Positions 1-11,052 of a stretch of 64,000 bases of DNA are shown piece after piece. The position numbers and the translations under genes are program-made. The DNA is from Myrica gale (Eukaryota > Streptophyta > Magnoliopsida > Fagales > Myricaceae): contig OZ005601.1 of the NCBI GenBank assembly GCA_963930655.1, positions 22,940,921-23,004,920 of the forward strand. The letters are read 5' to 3'. Under the pieces are notes generated by a model. The model had not been told where the DNA came from. It saw only the letters and a list, made by a program, of their open reading frames with translations, and did no database searches. Numbering within the stretch: the first letter of the stretch is position 1; each line of letters begins with the position of its first letter.

Positions 1-2287
1 GTATTAACATATATACATGTCCACAAAGAAAAAAAAAGATACTGCAAAATCCTAAATCTCATGTAGTCCTTACTTTGACCTTAGCCATTCCTCCTATACC
101 AGTTCAATTCGATGATCTCTCGGGCGGATCTGGATAACCCTTGCCAACAGTCATGTTTAAGTCACATAAAGTACATGTACGACATCAGAGAGTGAAAGCC
201 CTTTTCTGGAAGTTAAGTTAGGAGAGTTTTTCTGTTGCCAACAACAGTTCAATCTATTGCAACCCACATACACCCAATCAGTGCCTCCTGTTGGTCTACT
301 GGAGGGTCAGTCATCTCTTCTGGCAAATGTGTGCCTAGAGGCAGCCGAGTCCACCTCCCATCATTTTAGTCTCCTGACCTTGTGAGCTGCAGATACCACT
401 GCTGCAATGACCTTCTCCACCTTGCCACATGTGTGCTGTTGTTCGATGTTGATCCCTTGTGGTTTTTTCCAAATCTTTGTCCACACAATCACATAGTGAC
501 CTTCTTTGCCTAAACAAAAACGATTGCCCTCTTCATCTTTTTGTGATTGTGACTAGGCTTCCCTTTAGGTATCTAGGTTTCTCTTTGGGAATATGGTCTT
601 CTTTCTTCAAACAAGGAAGGTTTCGGGAGAGAACAGAGAAAGAGAGTAAAGTGGAGAATCGATGTAACCAGCTAGAGAAAGAGGAAAGATAAACAAATGG
701 GCTAGAGTAGAAGGAAGCCTAGTTCATGCTCAAAAGAATAGGAGCCTAGACATCATCTCCTTTACACGAAACCCTAATCTTTTCAGGAAGGGACAGACAA
801 GGAAGGATGTGTAAACTATCTAGTTACATCTCTCTTCATTCTTCAGGCTGAAAGTGAAATCAGGCTTCTCTTTGTCAGATAGTCCTGCAGAGATAGGATA
901 GGACATTTAATGGCAGCCTTCCAAGTGTAGGGAATTCTGCTACATTTTGCCATGCTTGCTGAGCAACTGGACAGTGAATAAAAGAAAAACTAATTATGGA
1001 TCTTTCTCAATGAGTTAGATCTTCCATTTAAGGCAAATTAGTTCTACTGGTTGAGATATTGGAAAAGCTGGGCGTTCGACATATGGTGAAACCAGTCACT
1101 ACGAGCATATGGAGCATCAGCGTCTTTTATGATTCAAGTATCACCTCTACATATGTAGCTTAGAACAACAGTTGATAGGTTGTTGATGTTTGGCTTGAAC
1201 TCATATTTGCAATCATAAATTTTGGAATGTTACTCATTTCTCCAATTTCATGTACCTGCGTGGCAATCTAATTTGGAAAATCGGAACCACTGTTGATTTT
1301 TTTTTTTTTTTTGTGTTTCCCAATTTTAAAGGGAAACTATTCAGCTAACTCTGAAGCTCCTTGATTGTTTATATTTCTATTATCGGCCATCTAATTTTGT
1401 TTCACTACTACAGGCATGCCATTTGAATTTTGTGGGCCTCGGTGCAGGTATATATAACTAGCACTGTCTTGCTTGAAAGCAAAATATTTGGTTGATCTTT
1501 CATGGTTCTAAGAAATAAAACATGTGATGTTTGTATGCAAAACCCCCCATCATGTTGGAAACTTTGATTTAAAGGTGGAGGCTGTGGGATCGGGCTAGGC
1601 CTTGGGTGGGGATTTAGCACTGCCTTTGGCAGTAAGTATCGATCATCAAGGGTCATCTTTCAGGGTCTTGAATTCGGAAAAAAGGATCAAAGTGATGATG
1701 CATCGTTCAAAGATTTATCACAAAGCACCCAGGAAGTTCACTCTTCTCGATGACTGTGCCTTGTGTTATCATATATATCCTATCTCCAACACGATGTAGA
1801 ATGCTGTCTGGTGCCAGTCAACTGAGAGACATGGATTGTCGGAGTTTTGTGCCAATGTAGAGGCTTTTTGGACCCAAATTGGCATCCTGGAAGGTAACCC
1901 ATTATTGTGTCTAATTAAATTCAATTTGGGCTTCTTACTTATATGGTTCTAACTCTTGAAATGCAAGCCTGCGGCATTATTCATTAAAAAAAAAGTTTTC
2001 AGATTTTCTTAGCATTAGTACCAATCAAAACGAAGAAAAGAATTGAGATCTTCACTTCGGCCAAAGACAACATATAGATCCTAATGATGCTTATATGCTA
2101 TCATTATTTCATGATGGTAATTCTTTTTTTTTTTCCCGAGCTTTAGGTTTGAAAGATGGGACAAACTTCCTTAGAAGAAAACTCCCAAAACAACACCATC
2201 AAGCAACTCTCCATGATAACTAGTAGTGGTGGGGGTGGCAATGGCGGTGGTGTTTGTAATGGGAAGGGAGTTTTTTTTCTTTTTTAG
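1..2287. other. Gene-free stretch at left edge
   Basis: I see no supportable gene here. All open frames are short (under about 85 codons), lack recognisable motifs and overlap on opposite strands. The stretch holds A- and T-homopolymer runs (for example near 1298-1311 and 2126-2136) and ordinary AT-rich intergenic sequence. Conserved noncoding function cannot be judged without comparison to a relative. Confidence 0.5.
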
Positions 2288-2796
2288 GTAAAGTCATAGT
2301 TAGTCATGTAAGTATGAGTATATGTCAAATTGGTACCTGCAACTTTTAAAACGGCGATTTAAGACCTTTACCTTTTTAAAACTAATCAATTCACGCCCCC
2401 GGTCTAAATCAAGTGTTAAATCAGATAGAAAAAAGCATTAAAAATGATCAAAATGCTCCTACAAGATAAAATTACTAAAAATATTTTAAAAAAATCATTA
2501 CAAATAAACAAAATATATTTTTAAAAAGGTAATATTTTTTATTATTGAAACTCTTCAATAATCTATTTTATTTTTAATTTATTTCTTAAATTTTTATTAA
2601 TTTATTTATTTTTTAAAATTGTCTTGGATGGGCATTTCGGTCATTTTGCATGCTTTTTCCATATGATTTAACGCCTGATTTGGATGGGGTTTGAATTGAT
2701 GAGTTTCAAAAGTTAAGGGTCTTAAATCGTCGTTTTGAAAGTTGTAAGTATCAATTTGATTTTTGCTCGTACTTATAGGGCTAACTATGATTTTAC
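2288..2796. mobile_element. MITE-like element with long terminal inverted repeats
   Basis: The left end (GTAAAGTCATAGTTAG onward) and the reverse complement of the right end (GTAAAATCATAGTTAG onward) match over roughly 80 bp, including a shared ACGRCGATTTAAGACC block further in. The AT-rich interior has no coding capacity. Both flanks are T/A-rich, so a target-site duplication cannot be assigned. The long inverted repeats suggest a Mutator-type or foldback MITE. A diverged relative may lie near 60590-61010. Confidence 0.6.
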
Positions 2797-3004
2797 TTTT
2801 TTTTTTTAAGAAAGACGATGACACGTCCGAATTTTATTAGAAAAACCTCACTTATGGCAAAAAAAATATGTGGTAATAATTAAACTTTGCTGGCTACTAG
2901 TGAAACACTTTAAAGTAAGCTAAAAAATCATCAAAAACTTAAAAGAAACTAGAAATACAAACTCAACAACGCAATCAACTATTATATCTTAATTGAGGCA
3001 ATTA

Positions 3005-3160
3005 TCACATATTAGTGCGAATAGAATTAACAACCTCTTGAGTGAGACCAACCATGAAGGAATAAATACAATTTGACTCCTTAGCTCCCGCCTTAGCAAG
3101 GTAGTCAGTTACACAATTTCTTTCCCGATACATATGATAAAAAGAAATATCGATTTGAGG
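3005..3160 (-). pseudogene. LINE reverse-transcriptase C-terminal RNase H fragment
   Basis: On the minus strand an open frame reads HMYRERNCVTDYLAKAGA and ends in TGA. The pattern of aromatic/basic residues followed by REXN-V-D-LAK-GA is typical of the end of the RNase H-like (RVT_3) domain in plant non-LTR retrotransposons. Upstream the frame is lost after a few dozen codons and no reverse transcriptase is recognisable, so this is a truncated 3' remnant. It could instead be a domesticated RNase H-like fragment, but its shortness and isolation argue for decay. Confidence 0.55.
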
Positions 3161-3290
3161 AATTAACACCCTTATTTCCTTTCAAAAATCTCAAAATATA
3201 CCAATAAGAACAAGATCCCGTGACTAACCAGTGTAACAAAGACAACAAAGCAACTCACCTATCATATTGGTACCTGGCCGGGCATCAACT

Positions 3291-3522
3291 GTAACTATCA
3301 CCTATCAGTGAGTGGAAGCAACTCACTGTGAGCTCCATTCTCGAAGCAGGTACTACATCGCCTTAATCAGGGATGTAATCAAGAAATGGCCGGGCTTGTA
3401 ACTATCACCTATCAGTGAGTGGAAGCAACTCACTGTGAGCTTCATTCTCCAAGCAGGTACCATTCTCCAAGCAGGTACTACATCGCCTTAATCAGGGATG
3501 TAATCAAGAAATGGCCGGGCTT
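3291..3522. repeat. Tandem duplication, 107-bp period
   Basis: Two adjacent copies begin with GTAACTATCACCTATCAGTG at 3291 and 3398 and run through GGGATGTAATCAAGAAATGG. The second copy contains an extra internal duplication of about 18 bp (ATTCTCCAAGCAGGTAC repeated). The copies are nearly identical, so the duplication looks recent. There is no coding potential. Confidence 0.85.
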
Positions 3523-3715
3523 GCCTAACTAGGGCTGGGAGTCTTCGGGGACTATTGCTTAAAGCGCTTGGTTCCTGAGGTCTCAGGCGAAGTTATGTCC
3601 ATAAGCCTGCATTTTAACAATAGGCTGTTCTTTTTTTTTTTCTTCTAAGAACAATAGGCTGTTCATTTAATAAAAAAAAAAGACAATAGGCTGTTCGAAT
3701 TTAATCGGCTTGCAA

Positions 3716-4085
3716 TAGGGGTGAACAGGACCGGACCGCAGACCGGACCATACCGGAAAACCGGACCGGATTTCCGGTCCGGTCCGGGTCTTTTTCTTAA
3801 AATGCGGTCCGGTCCGGTCATCCTTTTTAATAAATGCGGTCCGGACCGGACCGGACCGCATTTATTTAAAAAATAAAAAAATATTTTTATTATTATTTTT
3901 AATACAAATTATAAACATAAAACGTTTAATTTTAATCTAAAATAAAACTTAACATTTTTATATACACTTCCCATTTGAAATTAATCTAAAAAAAATTTTG
4001 AAAAATTTTAAAAAATTAAAAAAAATTAAAACCGGTCCAGACCGCATTTAGTGAAACCGGACCGCATTCCGGCTTTTCAGCCCTG
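3716..4085. mobile_element. Small non-autonomous hAT-like element rich in CCGGTCCG
   Basis: The element begins TAGGGGTGAACAGG and ends TTTTCAGCCCTG, whose reverse complement is CAGGGCTGAAAA; YAGGGSTG ends are typical of hAT elements. The flanks carry an imperfect 8-bp duplication (GCTTGCAA left, CCTTGCAA right). The first 150 bp consist largely of reiterated CCGGACCG / CGGTCCGG in both orientations, giving strong hairpin potential, followed by an A/T-rich part and another CCGGACCGCATT block at the right end. It is non-coding. Confidence 0.65.
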
Positions 4086-4640
4086 CCTTGCAAGCTCTCC
4101 GATGTGTAGGATTGGTCAAGTTTTAGGCCTTTGAGCCTGGGCTGGGTTTTTGACACAGTAGCGCAGATGCCAGTCGGGCCCAGGGCTCATCTTGTAGCCC
4201 TGCCTCATATCTGTTTTTTTTTTTTTTTTTTTTCTAAAGCACCCCTGGCTCAATTTGAGCTTAGCTGCCCTGATTGTTGACTCTTGACAGACCCACCAAT
4301 CATCACCATCTTTCGAACCAAAGCTCAATTAGCAAATCTAAAGGCTCGCAGCCGGCTCTTTCTTTCTTTCTCTCTTTCTTTTTTGACTGTTTGGAAGGGG
4401 CATAAAATAGGTAGGGCAGCTAACTCCTCAGTCCTTGTCACCAGCTGCTGGTCAAACTTCTGTTGTCCCCAACATGGCTTACCCCCTGGCGAACTATGAG
4501 AGGGGGTGGTTGTTCGCGTGCTTGGTGCCTACCATCTCTAGCTATCTTATCTTACAAATTCCTCACTCAGTTCCTGCAATCAACACCAATTTTCTCAGTT
4601 TAACAGAAATACTCACCCTTTTTCGAAGTCGAGTTAAACT
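4086..4640 (+). promoter_or_regulatory. Upstream region of the cytochrome b5 gene
   Basis: This sequence lies between the hAT-like MITE and the cytochrome b5 start codon. It contains a long T run (about 4207-4231) and CT-rich tracts (about 4360-4383) of the kind common in plant 5' leaders. I cannot assign a TATA box or transcription start with confidence, and no other gene is visible. Confidence 0.35.
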
Positions 4641-5165
4641 ATGGCAGAAAGAGTATACACCCTCTCCCAGGTTGCCCAGCACAAATCAAAGAAAGATTGC
4701 TGGGTTGTCATCAACGGCAGAGTAAATCCTCTTCTCCAATCCTTCTCTCTCTCTCTCTCTCTCTCTCAGATGTATTAGGGCGCTTGATAAGAATTGGTCA
4801 TTTTTCATCAGGTATTGGACGTGACAAAGTTCTTGGAGGAACACCCAGGAGGAGAAGAGGTGCTGATAGAGGCTGCAGGAAAGGATGCCACCAAAGATTT
4901 CGAGGTCATTGGGCACAGCAAGGCAGCTCAAAACTTGCTCCGAAAATACCAAGTGGGCGTTCTTCAAGGACACGTACTTAAAGACGCAGACTCCAAGGAA
5001 ACTACCTACAAGGAATCCAAGGGCAAAGAGATGAGTGCTTTTGTGATCAAGGATGACGGAGTGCCCAAGTACGCAGCTGTCCTCGAGTTCGTTGTCCCGC
5101 TCTTGGTTGCTGGTTCCTATTTCTGCTACAGATACCTTGCCAGAGCAGCCCAGATCGCCTATTAG
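4641..5165 (+). CDS. CYB5: Cytochrome b5, tail-anchored electron carrier
   Basis: Cytochrome b5 passes electrons from cytochrome b5 or P450 reductases to ER desaturases, hydroxylases and P450s. There are two exons: 4641-4721 (27 codons from ATG) and 4812-5165, joined in phase 0 across a GT-AG intron (4722-4811). The 144-residue product has the heme motif HPGG (about residue 38) and the second heme ligand in GHS (about residue 63), an acidic/lysine linker, and a C-terminal hydrophobic anchor ([20 protein letters not shown]) followed by a short lumenal tail. Length and layout fit plant ER cytochrome b5 (usually about 134-140 residues). The intron holds a (CT)n tract at about 4742-4768 followed by a possible alternative acceptor (CAGATG). 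The gene appears intact. Confidence 0.95.
4742..4768. repeat. (CT)n microsatellite inside the cytochrome b5 intron
   Basis: A run of about 13 CT units fills the polypyrimidine position of the short intron and ends in CAG, about 40 bp before the acceptor that maintains the reading frame. It is likely length-polymorphic and could influence acceptor choice. Confidence 0.85.
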
Positions 5166-5769
5166 ATCTTCTGATCTAGCTTGCCTCTCTCGATTATCTA
5201 CAATTTGTGGTCTGCTTTTATGAGCTTAGTTTATCAGTAGACTATGTTGGAAGAATTTCTGGGATCATCCCATTCTTTTCTTTCCTGATCTATTTATACT
5301 TTTTGAGTTCAAGCCACCCTACAAATAACGGTGATGATCAAAATTTACAACAAACTAAATACATTCTAAATTTTTTAATATTTACACTCCAAACCTCTCA
5401 TAAACTCCGATAAATCTTAATATCTAAAAAAAATCTTAAATTTTAAGAATATTCTCTAAAATATTGGCAAACAAACGTCCCCATATGAATTTGGGAACTA
5501 TTTGTGTCGGAAGCTCCCTCATTCTGCAAAATAAAAGGGTACCTGAGCAATCAAATACTCCGACTCTCTAAGCCATCCATCTGACGGATCAGTTGGATAA
5601 AAGAGAGCTAAGAAGGTAGCAAATGGCAGTCAAGATTAAATAATATTCATCAATTAGGCAAAGGGGTAACTCACGGCCATCGTAAACTGAATTTTGTGCA
5701 GACTAAAAGAGACATAAAAAAAAAAACTACGACCATAGTTGTGCCTGACAAGGTTGTGCGGTCAGGAGC
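5166..5769. other. Downstream region of cytochrome b5, no gene seen
   Basis: This holds the 3' untranslated region of the cytochrome b5 gene and AT-rich intergenic sequence. A possible MITE end (ACAAACGTCCCC near 5470-5482) is present, but I could not find a matching partner, so no element is called. Confidence 0.4.
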
Positions 5770-5885
5770 GAACGGAAAAGATGAAACGGATCTTACTATT
5801 CGGCCATTTCGAACGGAAGAGATGAAACAGATCAATACTATCCGGCCATTTCGAACGGAAAAGACGAAACAGATCATACAATTAA
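5770..5885. repeat. Minisatellite, 41-42-bp unit, about 2.7 copies
   Basis: Units starting GAACGGAARAGA occur at 5770, 5811 and 5853, each followed by TGAAACRGATC and a CGGCCATTTC block. The spacing is regular and the flanks differ. This is a short tandem array with no spacer/repeat alternation, so it is not a CRISPR. Confidence 0.85.
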
Positions 5886-7922
5886 GTTTCCCTCGATGCA
5901 AACTACCAACTCCAATCAAAATATACACAAATAACAAAACAAGGCCGAAGTTACTTAGAGATCGAATATTCAATTCCTGACGTACACAATCGTCTCGTTA
6001 CAGAGGGTGCTAGGCATCAGCTTCATACACGTTAATATTTTTTTCCAGTTTAGAAGTGTTACAAAGGAAAAGATTAAAAAAATTGAAAAAAAACAGAGGA
6101 AATTTACACGAGTCTGCAAATCTGCATGCTACACAACCAGGGTGAGTTGGATACAAACGAAAATCCACTACAATATATGTGATCTTTACAAATTCAAGTC
6201 GCAGAAAGCTAACATGTTTGAATTACAACCTATGCCGACTTTCTTTTGCCATCCCCTCTTCCTCTATGGATATACAACAGAACTTTGCCCTCCATCAACA
6301 AAATAAAAATTGAAAAAAAATGGGAAAATAGCAAAGAGAAGGAGTGGGCAGGGGAGTTTGTTCAAGGGGCTAGGGTGTCCACACTGTAGTAATCCACCTA
6401 CCACTTACAGACTTAGAACGCCATACTACATAAGAAAAAATTATGAGACCTATCTCCCATCAAAATGCTCCAACAGCCTAAATGGTGCATTCACATTCCC
6501 CAAGATCCTAGGACCCAAATACTGTCACCAACCATGACATGCCGGATGAAGTAGGCAGATCCTTCTACATTACACATGATATTAGAACTGCAGAGAGAAA
6601 CAGAAAGCATAAGCCTCCATATACAATATATATGCTAAAGAACAGGGACAAATCAAACCCCACAAGAGAGAAAATTCATGCTAAAGAACCATTGTATGTG
6701 CCCACCATAAAATTAGCAATAAAACCTTCAAAAAGAAGAAGTCAAAAAACATGGAATGGCAAAATTGAATTTTGGACAGACGAAGCCAACTTTCTAGACA
6801 AGTACGCATGGATGCTCCAGTTGCAACCGTTCCCATGACAAACTTATATCCCATGCAGAGGAAACAATAACTTGATTTCAACTTCAAATTCTTTTTCATG
6901 ATCATAGGACAACAAAATTTGAACGGAATTGCATGGCACATTTAGAATTTGCTCAGAGAAAGTTAACACTAAAGAAAACGTAGACAGATATTAAAGTCAC
7001 ATCCTTTTCTGACACAAATTAATTCATATGCAGAGAAACTCATCAGGCACCTTGATTCCAATTGGAGCCTTTCGTTAAGGATTGTAAGACCAATTAAATA
7101 AAAATACAGCACAGAATTCTTGGAGAGTGATTTGGATTTATGAGAGAGTCCAAAACAAGTGGACACACATAGGTTTTGGTCTCCAAAATCTTCTACTAAG
7201 ATAAGGTCCTTTTAAGGGAGAAAAAAAAAACGCAACACGCTTTTCAAGGAAAAATCAAAATGCTTTAAGTTGAGTGTGACTGGAAGAATTACGTCTCCAG
7301 GCATTACATTCTTCCTTACGGAGGTAGACATAATTTTATTCTTTGATGTTGATTTGAAACATCATTTACCCCAAAAGAATGGAATTGACTACCTGATTTA
7401 TATCTATAATGCAATTTCTTGACTACTGATATCCATAACCGAATGAGTTTATGTACACGTTGCCTCTCTTCAGTAATGGGCCAGGAAATCATGACAATAG
7501 TTGCTAAAGACAATCCAATATACTCCAAATAAGAATAATTATAAAGTACCTAAAGATGAACAAATTAGACAATTCATACAAGTTCAGTCCACAAGTGCAG
7601 ACACAGAAAGAACTGGAAGGCAGGAGTATCTAACATAGTGTAGGTGATACTGAAAGTTCCAACCTCCATATACTGCTCTTATTGAAAAATTTTCCTTGTA
7701 GTCCATGATTGCAATGGTTCATGACAGCAATGCGTGATAGCATGGGGTATGAAATTGACCCAAAAACTAAGTGCTATATATACACTGAATGAATAATGGT
7801 GGTAGCTGCTAGATGACAAATTTTCAAAAGCTATGACAATTTTACCCACTGGTTCTTTCGCCATTGAAAAATCACTGGTTTTGTCACCATACTTAATAAT
7901 TTTTCATACTCTTTCAAAGAGT
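5886..7922. other. About 2 kb without recognisable genes
   Basis: Open frames up to about 100 codons occur but have low-complexity Lys/Asn/Ile-rich products, no conserved motifs and no matching splice structure. The sequence is moderately AT-rich. I see no RNA gene signature. Confidence 0.4.
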
Positions 7923-8600
7923 TCTTGTATTAGCTCAGACTTTTGCTTGGCAAGATATTATTGTCCATGCCAACACAGTTTTGTTCTTCTGGGCTTACCG
8001 GCCAAAAAAGCTTCTCACTAAATCCAAGGTTTCACCTAATGAGCCCCTAAAGCTTCTCTCCCTTCACAAATGGGATCTCATACACCACCCTTCCACACAA
8101 GCGAGACGTACTCATTGAGCGCCTACGGCTCACGTCCCATACTTCCACCTAGGGATTGACTTTGATACCATTTGTAATGACCCAAACTTTTGCTTGACAA
8201 GATATTGTCCACTTTGGCCCCAAGCCTGCACAATTTTGTTTCTCTAGGCTTAAAGCCCAGAAAATGCCTCTTGCCAAGTAAGTCCAAGTTTCCACCTTAT
8301 GGATACAATAAACCTTTCTCCCTAGGCAGTGTGGGGTCTCATTCACCACCTCTCATACAAGTGAGACGTCCTCATTGAGCGCCTACAGCTCATGAGGGGG
8401 CATTGCTCATGTCCCACACTTCCGACTGGTGATTAGCTCTAATACTATTAATAACGATCAAGAATTTTTTATCAATAGTCCACTTTGGGCCCAAGCCCAC
8501 ACAGTTTTGTTCCTCTGGGCTGTAATTGCTAAGTAAGTCCGAAGTCCCACCTTATGGGCCAAAGCAAACAATATCTTGCCAAGCAAAAGTTTGTGTTGTT
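7923..8600 (-). repeat. Tandem and inverted TRIM-like LTR repeats
   Basis: Read on the minus strand, diverged units of about 240 bp recur. Each ends with a segment like CAAGCAAAAGTTTGGGTCAT-TACA and is followed by a primer-site-like ATGGTATCA-AG and a CGGAAGTGTGGGACATGAGC block. Two such junctions are visible (about 8170-8120 and 8465-8410), giving an LTR-internal-LTR-internal-LTR order typical of terminal-repeat retrotransposons in miniature. The right edge holds an inverted copy of the terminal segment, so the whole block has inverted ends, and GAGTTCT occurs just outside both edges. There is no coding capacity. It could also be a foldback element assembled from LTR fragments. Confidence 0.5.
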
Positions 8601-8607
8601 AAGAGTT

Positions 8608-9212
8608 CTTAGTTGTGTAGGGTATTATTTAGCATTCTTACCTTTGGCGTATGCTCCCACTCCAAAATTACTTTCAATTCTCTATTTGCTAAATTAATAG
8701 TGCAAGTATTCAGAGAAGCATCTCAAGAATCACTAAAAAGCACAACAAAATGGTCGATTGAAGTCGTAGTTGTAGGGGTAGATATAGACACGGGCGAAGC
8801 TATCTTGTTGACAAGTTCCATATTGGATTAGTTAAACTGACTAGTAGCACATGACTCTCAAGCATCATCCCAAACAGAAATCTTGAAAATAAAGAGCACT
8901 TGACAGCAGGCATAAGTAAGGATTTTGAATCCACTAGCTGACAGGTGATGCTCTATTTACTTTCCAAAAACACAATACAAATTCCCATTTTGTTCCTTCT
9001 AAATCATGAGTAAAGATTGAGATAGAGAAAAACTTGTCTATGACGAAGAGGTAAAGTTTGTAAAAAAGAAAAGAAAACGGCTACATTTATAAACTTACAG
9101 AGTATATTACCTACAGATGTGGCAAAGTGCAAAGTTAATTAGACCAGGTTTGTTACACCCCTATTCAATCATCAAACACAACGAAGGATGCCCAATAACA
9201 AAAGCATAAGGA
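8608..9212. other. Gap between TRIM-like block and t-SNARE gene
   Basis: No gene is seen. The right part probably holds the 3' untranslated region of the minus-strand t-SNARE-like gene. Confidence 0.4.
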
Positions 9213-9306
9213 TCAACAGGAGCCAAAGTTTTTGCTTTCTTTTGTCTTGGGAGGAGGAGGAGGGGGAGGGGGGGGGTCCAGGTATGGACATCCGACTGAG
9301 GTGAGA

Positions 9307-11052
9307 TCAATATAAACCTGAATAAAATATTTGTTGAGGATTTCAGGGAAGCTTACCAATCAAGCATAGGAGAAGAAAAATCCATAAAATCACTTGAACA
9401 GAGCGGCTATATTGCATCTGGTACTGAGACCTTTGAAGTTGTCTCTGGATAGCTCCATACCAGCCATAAAGTTGCTTATCATAACAATCATCGCAATTAT
9501 CAAGGCAACTCTTACTTCTTTCGTAGCATGCATTAATACCCTTTTTAGAGGGGAAAAAAGGGATTAGAATCAGTCTGAGTGCAACATAGCAGTTATATAT
9601 ATCAAGAAGCATATTTTGAACAACAATTTCAAGCACATAACAGAGCAAAGTCACTGGAAACTCACCCTAGACAACTGAGGAGGTCGCAAAAATGCAGTAT
9701 CAGCTTCATGCTGGCAATCCACTGCCTTCAGCTTCCTGAAACCATTCTTTGACCACTTCAACTTGGGTGCCGATTCCATGGAACTTGGGAATCCAGACAA
9801 ACTGGGTATCTTTCGTACAGGTAAGCCAGTGGGTCCATCAGAAGAACTCTGATCGCATCCATCGTCAGGAACCACAATCTTCCAAGTGCCAATGTCAGCG
9901 CAAGCACTGGCAGTCCTCCTATGCCCATATGACTTATCCTCCCGAACCTCTACGGAACCCCCCCATTCAGCAGAATGGTGTGAATTCTTTGAACAATCAG
10001 GTGCTGAATCTTTATCTGTCACTTGTGGATTCTCAATATCCCTTTGATTACTCTGTACAGGAGTTTTGACTTCGTATGTTGGTGGTCCCGAAAGGAACAG
10101 TGCGAGTTCATTGCATTCTCCTTCGTCTAAACGTACCCAAGGCAATGATGCCTTGCCCTCTGAAAGATTTGATACCTGTAACGAATTTTCAACTTTTGAA
10201 GTTTGTTCTTCAATTGCAATAATAAATTCACGGTGTCTGCCTATTGAATCGTCACTTGAGCTTTTAGTGTAACTAGCTTTGACAGCCCGTTCAAACTCTT
10301 CTAACTGCATTGCCCAACCAAAAGTTTCCAACTTTCCATCAGACATTCATTGTAATCCTATCAATTATGTATCCAATATATGTCTGTTGGGAAGCAAGCG
10401 GATGCACAGCCACATACAGAAGGTAGGAAATTACCTGCCATTTGGTAGTGCCAAGAGCAGTATGAAGATCCCGACTTAGTTCTTCAACATCCCACATGGT
10501 AGATGCATCTTTCTTTGCATGAACCCATGTTCTATATGTAGACTCCATCCTTAACAATCACAGAAACAAGGATTATTCAATTTGAATGTAACTGAGAACT
10601 GGTGCTGAATAACCATACTTCCATCCGTTTCTGAGCTAAACAAAGAGCCAAATATATGCAGTGGGAGAAAAACCTGACTGATACATTTGGTCGTGGCAGA
10701 ATATGGGGAAATGCAACAAGCAATGAGAGTATTGACCACGAGCTTGCATTATTTGTTACCCAATAGAGCAACAAATGCCTCCCCGTTGACATGTTCTAAT
10801 ATTAAGTAAATAGTAGATTCAATTTGTTTACGTTTTCAGGAATTTTTTAGGCTAGCAAACGAAACACTAGAAAGATCTAGGACAAACTATAGAATGCGTA
10901 GAGAATAAATAATGAGGAACCCTAGGGAGAAATTCCGAAAGCGTGATAGATGAAATTAGGATTATAATGGGGTACCTGTCCGCCGATTCTTGAACTTCCT
11001 CGGCGGCAGAGAAAAAGGGATCCTTCTCCCACCGATCAAAACTCGAAGCCAT
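9307..11052 (-). CDS. Syntaxin-6 N-terminal-domain t-SNARE family protein
   Basis: This probably acts in trans-Golgi/endosomal membrane traffic. Exons on the minus strand: 10976-11052 (ATG at 11052), 10435-10549, 9666-10304 and 9357-9540, all with GT-AG junctions and compatible phases, plus a short last exon. The N-terminus (MASSFDRWEKDPFFSAAEEV) and the following helices with TYRTW, LSRDLHTALGTTKWQLEEFE resemble the Syntaxin-6/10 N-terminal bundle in a plant family typified by At1g27700. A long polar middle region follows, then a Cys-rich stretch (CLDNCDDCYDKQ) and a C-terminal hydrophobic anchor (VQVILWIFLLLCLI). I see no conventional 60-residue SNARE heptad motif. The nearest last-exon acceptor (exon 9307-9317) gives GLY-stop; an alternative (9213-9295) adds a polyproline tail. 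Exons before the last encode 338 residues. Confidence 0.85.

Noticed and set aside
5770..5885. Regularly spaced repeats resembling a CRISPR array
   Set aside because: Units are directly tandem with no unique spacers, and the context is a plant nuclear genome. Called a minisatellite.
9243..9287. G-rich run as a possible G-quadruplex regulatory element
   Set aside because: It can be explained as polyproline codons or 3' UTR low complexity, and nothing in the sequence shows a regulatory role.
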